12,815 nt of DNA from Stygibacter sp964604155. Its GTDB lineage: Bacteria > Cloacimonadota > Cloacimonadia > Cloacimonadales > TCS61. The stretch's first letter is position 1; every line of letters starts with the position of its first letter. The position numbers and the translations under genes are program-made. The stretch covers positions 1-12,815 of the forward strand of contig CAZRXY010000122.1 of NCBI GenBank assembly GCA_964604155.1. Direction: 5' to 3'. Below, in pieces: positions 7,021-12,815 of this stretch. Under the pieces are notes generated by a model. It did not search any database and had not been told where the DNA came from. It was given only the letters and a program-made list of their open reading frames with translations.

Positions 7021-8652
7021 CTATAGTGCATTAAAGGGATTATCTTCATCCACCTCATTTTTCTTTTCATTCTTATACTGATGCCAGTCTGAATCCCGAT
7101 CTCTATCTCTATCTCTATCTCTATCTCGGAAAGGTTTTGCTTCAGTCTGGGGCAGGTCTGTGGGTTCTAATGAAATTCTTCTGTTCTCGACATCAATTCT
7201 TGAGATGCGGACAGTGAATTCTTCACCGATGTTCTCTTTAGTGAAGTTCAGGTTTGCCAATATCATTTTACTGTTTGGCAGAAGACCTGTAACACCTTCT
7301 CTGACTTTGATAAAGGTGCCGAAATTTGCGACATTTTCGATTTTTCCTGTAATCTCATCACCTACAGAGATATACTCTTCAATAGCTTCCCATGGATCAG
7401 GCTGCATTGCTTTGAGAGAGAGCGAGACTTTGCGTTCTGCGAGGCGAACTTTAAGCACTTCGACCTCCACGATATCGCCGGGTGAGATAATATCATTTGC
7501 ATTAACGACTCTTTTGTTTCTATCCATTTCTGAGATGGGGATCAAGCCTTCTACGCCGGGTTGGATTTCCACAAATGAGCCAAATGGCAGATTTCGTAAA
7601 ACGCGGCATTTGATCACGGAGCCTTCTTCCAGTTCGGCAAGCACAATATCTGTGGGGTCAGGAATCATAGCTTTGAAACTCAATGACACCTTATCCCCTT
7701 TTAATCTGATCACTTTAGCTTCAACTTCTTCACCGATTGTTACCATATCTGAAGGTGATTCCACTCGTCTGTGAGCAAATTCGGAAATGTGCAGAAGTCC
7801 TTCTACGCCACCGATATCAATAAAGGCACCAAAATTTGTGAGGCGAACCACCTTTCCCTTCACCGTATCTCCGATCTGAATTCTGGAAAGAGTGGCTTCT
7901 TTTTGCTGCTGCTCTGCTTCCTCCATGATCACCCGTCTTGATAACACGATATTCTTGCCGTTATCAGAAAAATCGATCACTCTGAAATCAAAATTATTAC
8001 TGAGAAAAATCTTGTAATCAGGGACCATTTTGTTACTTATCTGACTTAATGGACAAAAGGCACGAATACCGGAAACATCAATTAAGAGACCACCTTTGAT
8101 CATACTATTTACTTTCCCTGCGACAGGTATCTTTTGTTCATATGCTTCTCGCAGAATTGTGAGATTTACGCCGATCAAACTTTTGGATATACAGGTCTCC
8201 GTATCTGAATATTTTGAGATATATCCAGCCAGAGTGTCACCGACTTTGTATTTTAGATTGCCCTTTTTATCTGTGTATTCGCTTTTTTCTGCATAAGCAT
8301 CACGTTTACCGCCCAGAGTGACAAAAATATACGAATCCGTGATATTGATGATCTCGCCTGACACTTTATCGCCTATTTGATAATCTGTGATACCGGCAAG
8401 CGATTCTTCCAGTAAATCATCAAAACCTTCTTCGCCGAGATCATCGCCATAATCCAGATCATCTTTATCAGGCTCGGTTTCCAAGGTCTCTTCCCGGGCA
8501 TCGGTTTCCTCAAGAATTTCTTCTTCAGGTTTCTTTGTTTCACAATTTTCCGGTTCTTCAACAGATACCGAAACGGTTTGTTCTTCGATAGTTACTTCTT
8601 CTTCTGCTGCGTTTTGCAGCTCTTCCTCTCGGATTTCCTTATCTTTTTCCAT
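7021..8652 (-). CDS. rpsA: Ribosomal protein S1 (five S1 domains)
   Basis: This 543-residue RNA-binding protein helps the 30S subunit capture mRNA. Residues 1-90 are a strongly acidic extension rich in Glu and Asp. Five S1 (OB-fold) domains follow at about 92-158, 174-240, 257-327, 341-413 and 427-496. The third to fifth carry the typical FGAF/FGSF/FGTF core and GLLHIS or GLIPIS motifs; the first two are more diverged, as in other S1 proteins. E. coli S1 has six domains in 557 residues. The C-terminal tail holds six consecutive Arg-Asp pairs (509-520), encoded by a near-perfect AGAGAT hexamer repeat (7099-7127), then a Lys/Asn/Glu-rich end. The start has GGGAG seven bases upstream. It lies 80 bases after the AsnB-like gene without a clear terminator between, so read-through from the lepB operon is possible. 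Confidence 0.9.
   Translation of the reverse strand: MEKDKEIREEELQNAAEEEVTIEEQTVSVSVEEPENCETKKPEEEILEETDAREETLETEPDKDDLDYGDDLGEEGFDDLLEESLAGITDYQIGDKVSGEIINITDSYIFVTLGGKRDAYAEKSEYTDKKGNLKYKVGDTLAGYISKYSDTETCISKSLIGVNLTILREAYEQKIPVAGKVNSMIKGGLLIDVSGIRAFCPLSQISNKMVPDYKIFLSNNFDFRVIDFSDNGKNIVLSRRVIMEEAEQQQKEATLSRIQIGDTVKGKVVRLTNFGAFIDIGGVEGLLHISEFAHRRVESPSDMVTIGEEVEAKVIRLKGDKVSLSFKAMIPDPTDIVLAELEEGSVIKCRVLRNLPFGSFVEIQPGVEGLIPISEMDRNKRVVNANDIISPGDIVEVEVLKVRLAERKVSLSLKAMQPDPWEAIEEYISVGDEITGKIENVANFGTFIKVREGVTGLLPNSKMILANLNFTKENIGEEFTVRISRIDVENRRISLEPTDLPQTEAKPFRDRDRDRDRDRDSDWHQYKNEKKNEVDEDNPFNAL
7099..7127. repeat. Hexamer tandem repeat inside rpsA
   Basis: Nearly five copies of ATCTCT (+ strand) encode the Arg-Asp run in the tail of S1. 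Because the unit is six bases, gain or loss of units keeps the reading frame and only changes tail length. Confidence 0.85.
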
Positions 8653-8732
8653 TTAATCACTCCCAGTGTATTTTACTAATATTTTCGAGTTTAGGACAAA
8701 AACATATAAGCTTTTATAGTGTCCAGCACTTT

Positions 8733-9986
8733 TTATGTTTTAAGCTTTTTCTTTTCTGCTGCTGGAAACAAAATATTATTTAAGATCAATCTGTAGCCTG
8801 GAGAATTCTTATGCAAATCGAGAACGGTTTCCGGATCTCCTACTCTGTGTTGATAATCCTCGGGGTCATGACCTCCATAAAAGGTAAACGTACCTTTACC
8901 ATAATTACCGTGCAGATATTTCACTTCATCTGCGCCGGGGACTTCAGCAAGTATTATCACGCTTTTTTTCACATATTTTTTATGGAAAGAGGTAGTCTGC
9001 CCCAGAAATCCATTTACTGTATTTGTATGGCACTGGGTGAGCATGGTGGGAACCGGGTCATATTTCGCGGAGAAATCGAACAGGAGAAAATAATCCTGCT
9101 CTGCTCCTCTCAGTCTGGCATAATCGCTTGCATCTATAGTGGAATATTCGTACTGATAGGGATTTGTGATAAGTTGGAAATTTTCAAAAGCCAGGCAGCG
9201 GCTGAAATCGAGCTTGGATTGATAATCTGGGTCTATGCCGTCACCATCGAAAACCTGGTCGACTACATCTACATCTCCTACTGCTTGAGCGACATCATAG
9301 CTGTCACAAGCCGCACACATGGCAAACAAAAATCCACCATTACTAATAAATTCCTTGATTTTATCAGTTACAGCATGCTTCATCTGCCATACCTTTTTAT
9401 AGCCTAATTTTGCTGCAAGTTCTTGATTAAATCGCACATCTTCCTGATACCAGGGAGCGTTGCGGTAACTGGCATAAAACTTGCCGTATTGTCCCGTGAA
9501 ATCCTCATGGTGCAAATGCAACCAGTCATATTTCTCAAGTCTGCCGGATAGAACTTCTTCGTCCCAGACTTTGTCATATTCCACCTGAGCATAGGTGAGT
9601 GCGAGGGTTACTGCGTCATCCCATGGCTCATCATTAGGTGGCACATAAACAGCGATCAGGGGTTCTTTTTCGAGCATTACAGCATCCATATTTGAGTTTT
9701 CTATCTCTGCCATGATTTGGACTTCTTCAGCTACAGTGATATTTTCATAAATAACGCCGCGAATATTGCATATACTGCGTATATCGTATGATTCTGGGAG
9801 TAGCCAGGAGCCACCACGATAATTCAACAGCCATTTAACGCTAATCTCTTCCTGTAGTGCGGCAAATATTACACCATAAGCCTTGAGATGATTTGTCTGA
9901 CTTGCGTCCATTGGTATGAGAATCTCGCCGAAAATGCTTACACTGAGCAATAACAGCAGCATCATTAATATGATCTTTGAAGTCAT
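8733..9986 (-). CDS. Secreted amidotransferase-like protein ('asparagine synthetase B'-labelled FCB family), function unknown
   Basis: I chose the ATG at 9986 (417 residues) because AAGGA sits seven bases upstream and overlaps the hemW stop; a TTG at 10004 would add six residues. A signal peptide (about 1-20, SIFG|E) leads to IPMDASQTNHLKAYG and WLLNYRGGS, the hallmark N-terminus of a family often called 'asparagine synthetase B' in Bacteroidetes-related genomes. It lacks the N-terminal catalytic Cys and the ATP-binding PP-loop of real AsnB. Visible features are HLHHEDF (157-163), a GGFLFAMCAACD segment (217-228, Cys224 and Cys227) that resembles a class I glutamine amidotransferase nucleophile turn, and YGGHDPEDYQHRVGDPE (370-386). 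The fold assignment is an inference. It follows hemW by 10 bases and is probably translationally coupled. Location: periplasm or outside. Confidence 0.75.
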   Translation of the reverse strand: MTSKIILMMLLLLLSVSIFGEILIPMDASQTNHLKAYGVIFAALQEEISVKWLLNYRGGSWLLPESYDIRSICNIRGVIYENITVAEEVQIMAEIENSNMDAVMLEKEPLIAVYVPPNDEPWDDAVTLALTYAQVEYDKVWDEEVLSGRLEKYDWLHLHHEDFTGQYGKFYASYRNAPWYQEDVRFNQELAAKLGYKKVWQMKHAVTDKIKEFISNGGFLFAMCAACDSYDVAQAVGDVDVVDQVFDGDGIDPDYQSKLDFSRCLAFENFQLITNPYQYEYSTIDASDYARLRGAEQDYFLLFDFSAKYDPVPTMLTQCHTNTVNGFLGQTTSFHKKYVKKSVIILAEVPGADEVKYLHGNYGKGTFTFYGGHDPEDYQHRVGDPETVLDLHKNSPGYRLILNNILFPAAEKKKLKT

Positions 9987-9996
9987 TTTTCCATCC

Positions 9997-11112
9997 TTAA
10001 ACAAATTCCTTTAAAATTTCATTACTTATAAAATATGCCGAGCTTCTCAGTCGGACATAACCATGCTTCTCTTCCATCAATTTTGATCTCACCATTCTGG
10101 CAAGTATTTCATCATATTTTATCCTGAAATCCATTCCAAATTCACTTTTGAACTTTGCTAAGTTCAGACCCTTTGCTGTCCTTAATGCGAGAATAATTTG
10201 TTCAGTTTCCCGGATTTGGGGAGTTATCACTTCACGTTCATAAAAGAACTCATTTTTATAAATCTGCTGCTGCCATAAGTTAAGATTTTTGGCATTCTGC
10301 CAGCGAAAGCCCGGCAGATAACCGCAGGCAGAGGGACCGCACCCAAAATAGTACTTATTTTCCCAATATGCCAGATTGTGCCTGGAATACATACCATGCT
10401 GACAAAAGCTGCTTAATTCGTATTGCTGCCAGTTTTCTTCTAAGAACAATTTTCTTATTTCGTAATACATCTCGCTGCTGATATCTTCTGCGGGTAGTTT
10501 TGCCCGATAACCTGATAATGGACAATCTTCTGATAAAGAAAGACAATAAGCCGAAATGTGCTGGGGCTTGTAGTCCAAAAATTTCTTTACACTTGCCAGC
10601 ACGTCGGCAATTTTCTGACCGGGCAATCCATAGATAAGGTCAAAAGATATATTGCTAAATTTTTTTTTAATTATTGAAATAGTTTTGATATTATCTTCCA
10701 CACTATGACGTCTGCCCAGAAATTGTAATTCTTTGTCATCCATACTCTGCGTTCCCAGGCTTACACGATTTATTCCGGCATTTCTCCAGCCCAGAACCTT
10801 AGTTTCCGTCACGTCCTGGGGATTCATTTCTATGGTAGTCTCGCAATTACGACTTCTGGGAATCCGCTTAACTATTTCTCCTATCCAATCTACCGGTAAT
10901 AATGACGGTGTGCCTCCCCCCAGATAGATCGTGCTGGCTTTAGTTTTAAAATTACAGCAGTAATAATCAATTTCCCGTAAAATGGCTTGATACCAGTTTT
11001 TTATTTTTTCTTCGTCATATACTTCACTGTAGAAACTGCAATACCCGCATTTAATGAGGCATACAGGCACATGGATATATATATGATTTATAATTTTGTT
11101 ACTGAACGTCAC
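9997..11112 (-). CDS. hemW: Radical SAM haem chaperone HemW
   Basis: This 371-residue protein belongs to the HemW/HemN radical SAM group. The 4Fe-4S motif is CLIKCGYC (Cys18, Cys22, Cys25) followed by SF rather than the fourth-Cys form of HemN, which points to HemW, a haem chaperone, not coproporphyrinogen oxidase. GGGTPS (65-70) and EMNP (95-98) are standard SAM-core motifs. HNLAYW (245-250) matches the HNxxYW motif linked to haem binding in HemW. The nearby GxGPSAH motif reads GCGPSACG, with Cys263 where His is usual. The start is GTG at 11112, four bases after the lepB stop; no better start lies upstream of the cluster motif. The ribosome site is weak, so coupling to lepB translation is likely. 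Confidence 0.88.
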   Translation of the reverse strand: MTFSNKIINHIYIHVPVCLIKCGYCSFYSEVYDEEKIKNWYQAILREIDYYCCNFKTKASTIYLGGGTPSLLPVDWIGEIVKRIPRSRNCETTIEMNPQDVTETKVLGWRNAGINRVSLGTQSMDDKELQFLGRRHSVEDNIKTISIIKKKFSNISFDLIYGLPGQKIADVLASVKKFLDYKPQHISAYCLSLSEDCPLSGYRAKLPAEDISSEMYYEIRKLFLEENWQQYELSSFCQHGMYSRHNLAYWENKYYFGCGPSACGYLPGFRWQNAKNLNLWQQQIYKNEFFYEREVITPQIRETEQIILALRTAKGLNLAKFKSEFGMDFRIKYDEILARMVRSKLMEEKHGYVRLRSSAYFISNEILKEFV

Positions 11113-11116
11113 ACTT

Positions 11117-11902
11117 TTAACTGATAATTTTTAGAAATCTCTCCCAGCGAATTTCTGTGGGTCTTTCCTGGTAGTAGTATTTTATATTTTTTATCGGTTC
11201 TTTTCCTGATGAAAAGAAGATTATGAATGGAGAGCCAGTGATCGCCCTTCTATCTAAAAACCCCCAAAATCTGCTGTCCGCACTTAAATCTCTATTGTCA
11301 CCTAACACAAAATAATAGCCTTCGGGAACTACAACCGGTCCCAGATTGTCCCTGTTACCCTTTAATTTGCCATCGTATCTGCCATAATTTATGTCATTTA
11401 TTAAGCCTTGATTATTCCATACTATTGAGGCGTTATTATATCCATGAGGGTCCACATACTGCTCATAATCACCCTTGAAATATTCTCCATTAACATAAAG
11501 CCTTCTATCTCTGATCTCAACCTCGTCTCCGGGTAAGCCAATCACTCGCTTCACAAAATACTTCTTTTGATGCCACTTAAAAAAATTATTCTCTTTACTC
11601 CAGTATAATGGACCCACCAGTCTGAGATATTTCTCACGTGGCTGTGGATATTCTGGGTCTTCCGGATTGTAAAACATCACAATATCTTCACGCTTAGGCT
11701 CCATAACGAAATATTTTAATCTGTTGCCAACTAAGTAATCACCGATTAATAATGTGCTTTCCATGGAAGACGAAGGAATCATAAAGTTCTGAAATACATA
11801 AGCTTTAATGGGAAATGCTACGACAAAGGCAAATAGTATAGCTTCCAGATAACCTTGAAATTGGCTCTTCTTCCTTAATATTTTCTTTTTCTTTTTTCTC
11901 AT
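11117..11902 (-). CDS. lepB: Signal peptidase I
   Basis: This 261-residue membrane protease cleaves signal peptides from exported proteins, which would include the VWA, deiminase and AsnB-like products to the extent they use type I signals. A very basic N-terminus (five consecutive Lys) precedes one membrane segment (about 19-37). Catalytic Ser46 lies in IPSSSMESTL, where the usual Pro of SMxPT is Ser49. Catalytic Lys118 lies in YFVKRVIGLPGDEVE, and the box E motif GDNRDLSADSRFWG (201-214) is intact. The start has AGGA eight bases upstream. It is the first gene of the lepB-hemW-AsnB-like operon. Confidence 0.93.
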   Translation of the reverse strand: MRKKKKKILRKKSQFQGYLEAILFAFVVAFPIKAYVFQNFMIPSSSMESTLLIGDYLVGNRLKYFVMEPKREDIVMFYNPEDPEYPQPREKYLRLVGPLYWSKENNFFKWHQKKYFVKRVIGLPGDEVEIRDRRLYVNGEYFKGDYEQYVDPHGYNNASIVWNNQGLINDINYGRYDGKLKGNRDNLGPVVVPEGYYFVLGDNRDLSADSRFWGFLDRRAITGSPFIIFFSSGKEPIKNIKYYYQERPTEIRWERFLKIIS

Positions 11903-11949
11903 CTATAAATTCCTGTACTTTTTTTTCATCCCTGCTATCGTGCCCTTTT

Positions 11950-11955
11950 TGTCAA
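11950..11955 (-). promoter_or_regulatory. -35 box upstream of lepB
   Basis: A perfect TTGACA on the minus strand lies about 48 bases before the lepB start and 17 bases downstream of the 19-bp element. No convincing -10 hexamer is found at the expected spacing, so the promoter assignment is partial. Confidence 0.4.
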
Positions 11956-11972
11956 GGATTTAGTGATTTCCT

Positions 11973-11991
11973 CTGGCATACGCCCGGAATT
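11973..11991 (-). promoter_or_regulatory. Upstream promoter element, copy 3
   Basis: AATTCCGGGCGTATGCCAG, identical to the copy at 6608-6590, lies in the same orientation relative to the downstream gene (lepB) and to a TTGACA box. Confidence 0.6.
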
Positions 11992-12386
11992 TTTCTAATT
12001 CTTGGCTCAAAAACATCCGAAAGGGGAGCAGGCTATCGCCTGAATGTAAAATTGAAAATGTAAAATGTAAAATTAATGTAATGTGCAGGTAAGATGTAAA
12101 CCATTGGATTTATAAACAATACGCTCCTTTCTCACCCAGCCGCTAGCGGCTGGGCATTGGGCGAGGCGTTAGTTTGTCATTTTCCACGGGTTTCACACGT
12201 GGCTAGTATAATATTAGCCTCTTCAGGGTAAATTAACTTAGCTCGATGAAGCCTGTGTCCGATTATAAAATTTAAAAAATAGTAAAATTATGCTTTGATT
12301 TTTACGTGCGGTGAATTGACAAAAAAAATAAAAATAATGTGTGTGCATATCTCAAAACGTTAAAATATGTTACAATGCTACTTAAT
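11992..12386. other. Gene-free spacer with short hairpins
   Basis: No coding region is supported. The stretch contains CAGGC-TATC-GCCTG (12029-12042), a cluster of TGTAAAAT-like units at 12043-12080, the perfect palindrome at 12135-12154 and a CCACG...CGTGG pair at 12184-12202. The rest is AT-rich sequence. It lies between lepB and repeat copy B. Confidence 0.5.
12135..12154. repeat. Perfect 20-bp palindrome
   Basis: CCCAGCCGCTAGCGGCTGGG is fully self-complementary with no spacer. It is GC-rich in AT-rich surroundings and resembles other palindromic intergenic elements in this window. No T-tract follows, so a terminator role is unlikely. Confidence 0.7.
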
Positions 12387-12612
12387 CCACTATAATACAG
12401 ACAAATAGCCGGTGACATTATGGTAACATTTTTTTTGTGTAGTCTATTTTATTATGTATCATTTAGTTATAGTCAACATAATATAGTAAAATTGCAATTC
12501 ATAATTATTTTTTATTGGGGAGGGGATTTGGGACTTGGAACTGGGGACTTGGAACTGGGGACTGGGGACTGGGAACTGGGGACTTGGAATATGGGATTGG
12601 AGGCTGGGGATT
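12387..12612 (+). repeat. Dispersed repeat, copy B, ending in G-rich heptamer array
   Basis: This is the second copy of the repeat at 1-165, in the same orientation. It starts with TATAAT (12391-12396), with TTACAA 15 bases upstream as a weak -35. GGTGACA (12411-12417) and GGTAACA (12422-12428) follow. The G-rich tail (about 12527-12612) is longer than in copy A and is built from GGGGACT, GGGAACT and TTGGAACT units. Four G-tracts at 12557-12581 fit a G-quadruplex pattern. An open frame through the repeat (12420-12638) is not counted as a gene because changes between the copies are mostly amino-acid altering. Confidence 0.85.
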
Positions 12613-12733
12613 CGGCACTTAATCTCTGTTTATTTTAGTGCCATTTTTAGAGTACCAATTATATATAACTGGCATCTGCAAGATTCATATGATGGATTTA
12701 AGGGGGTTGATAAGATGAGAGAGCTTCCAGAAG

Positions 12734-12815
12734 AAGGCGGCGACCTACTCTTCCAATCCGTCACCGGATCAGTACCATCGGCGCTGGTGAACTTAACTGC
12801 TGTGTTCGGGATGGG
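12734..12815 (-). rRNA. rrf: 5S ribosomal RNA, 3' part
   Basis: The minus strand reads CCCATCCCGAACAC, then CAGTTAAG, CACCAGCGCCGATGGTACTG and GTAGGTCGCCGCC, the conserved core and 3' end of bacterial 5S rRNA. About the first 34 bases lie beyond the right edge. The 3' end is placed near the GCCGCC helix strand and is accurate to a few bases. As 5S usually ends an rRNA operon, 23S and 16S probably lie to the right. No clear terminator is seen between here and the repeat at 12612. Confidence 0.93.

Noticed and set aside
7160..7774. 204-codon open frame on the + strand opposite rpsA
   Set aside because: It is the antisense shadow of S1-domain coding sequence; the minus-strand protein has clear family motifs and this one has none.
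8670..8699. TTGTCC-18-TAAAAT as an rpsA promoter
   Set aside because: The predicted start would fall inside the ribosome binding site at 8660-8664, so it would not give a usable leader.
8811..9407. 198-codon open frame on the + strand opposite the AsnB-like gene
   Set aside because: Antisense shadow; no ribosome site and no recognisable motif.
9987..10004. TTG start giving an overlap of the AsnB-like gene with hemW
   Set aside because: The ATG at 9986 has a well-placed AAGGA and gives a cleaner signal peptide.
12420..12638. 72-codon open frame in repeat copy B as a gene
   Set aside because: Much of it translates the G-rich heptamer array, and differences from copy A are mostly non-silent. 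Kept only as a finding.
12614..12648. GGCACT...AGTGCC inverted repeat plus T-run as an rRNA operon terminator
   Set aside because: The T-run follows on the + strand, opposite to 5S transcription, and the loop is 17 bases or more.

Overview
The window looks like chromosome from an AT-rich, Gram-negative bacterium of the FCB group. My best guess is a Cloacimonadota (WWE1)-type organism, at moderate confidence. The grounds are a secreted protein with a C-terminal type IX secretion (T9SS) sorting domain, a lipoprotein with a lipobox, a diverged EF-G-like GTPase, a secreted protein of the family usually labelled 'asparagine synthetase B' in FCB genomes, and repeat-rich intergenic spacers. The taxon is an inference; no 16S sequence is present.

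Layout: 1-965 is a gene-free, repeat-packed spacer. It holds copy A of a dispersed repeat, two short hairpins, a roughly 205-base heptamer array with no G on the + strand, a structured hairpin and a promoter. 966-3029 (+) is an EF-G-like translational GTPase that ends at a strong terminator shared with the convergent gene. 6506-3095 (-) is a two-gene operon: a von Willebrand A lipoprotein, then a T9SS-exported peptidylarginine deiminase that closely resembles Porphyromonas gingivalis PPAD. 6507-7020 is a spacer with hairpin elements, the operon's promoter and the terminator of the next gene. 8652-7021 (-) is a five-domain ribosomal protein S1. 11902-8733 (-) is a tight operon of lepB (signal peptidase I), hemW (haem chaperone) and a secreted amidotransferase-like protein of unknown function. 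11903-12733 is a second repeat-rich spacer holding copy B of the dispersed repeat. The window ends inside a 5S rRNA gene on the minus strand, so an rRNA operon probably lies to the right.

How it fits together: most genes serve translation (EF-G-like factor, S1, 5S) or the cell envelope and export (LepB, VWA lipoprotein, T9SS deiminase, secreted AsnB-like protein). The most notable protein is the PPAD-like deiminase. Its catalytic Cys, His and Asp residues and the two arginines that give PPAD its preference for C-terminal arginine are all in place, outside the genus where this enzyme is classically known. The most notable DNA signals are a 19-bp element (AATTCCGGGCGTATGCCAG and variants) just upstream of a TTGAC -35 box at three separate transcription units, and a direct repeat near both window ends that joins a -10-like box, a tandem GGTRACA motif and a G-quadruplex-prone heptamer array.
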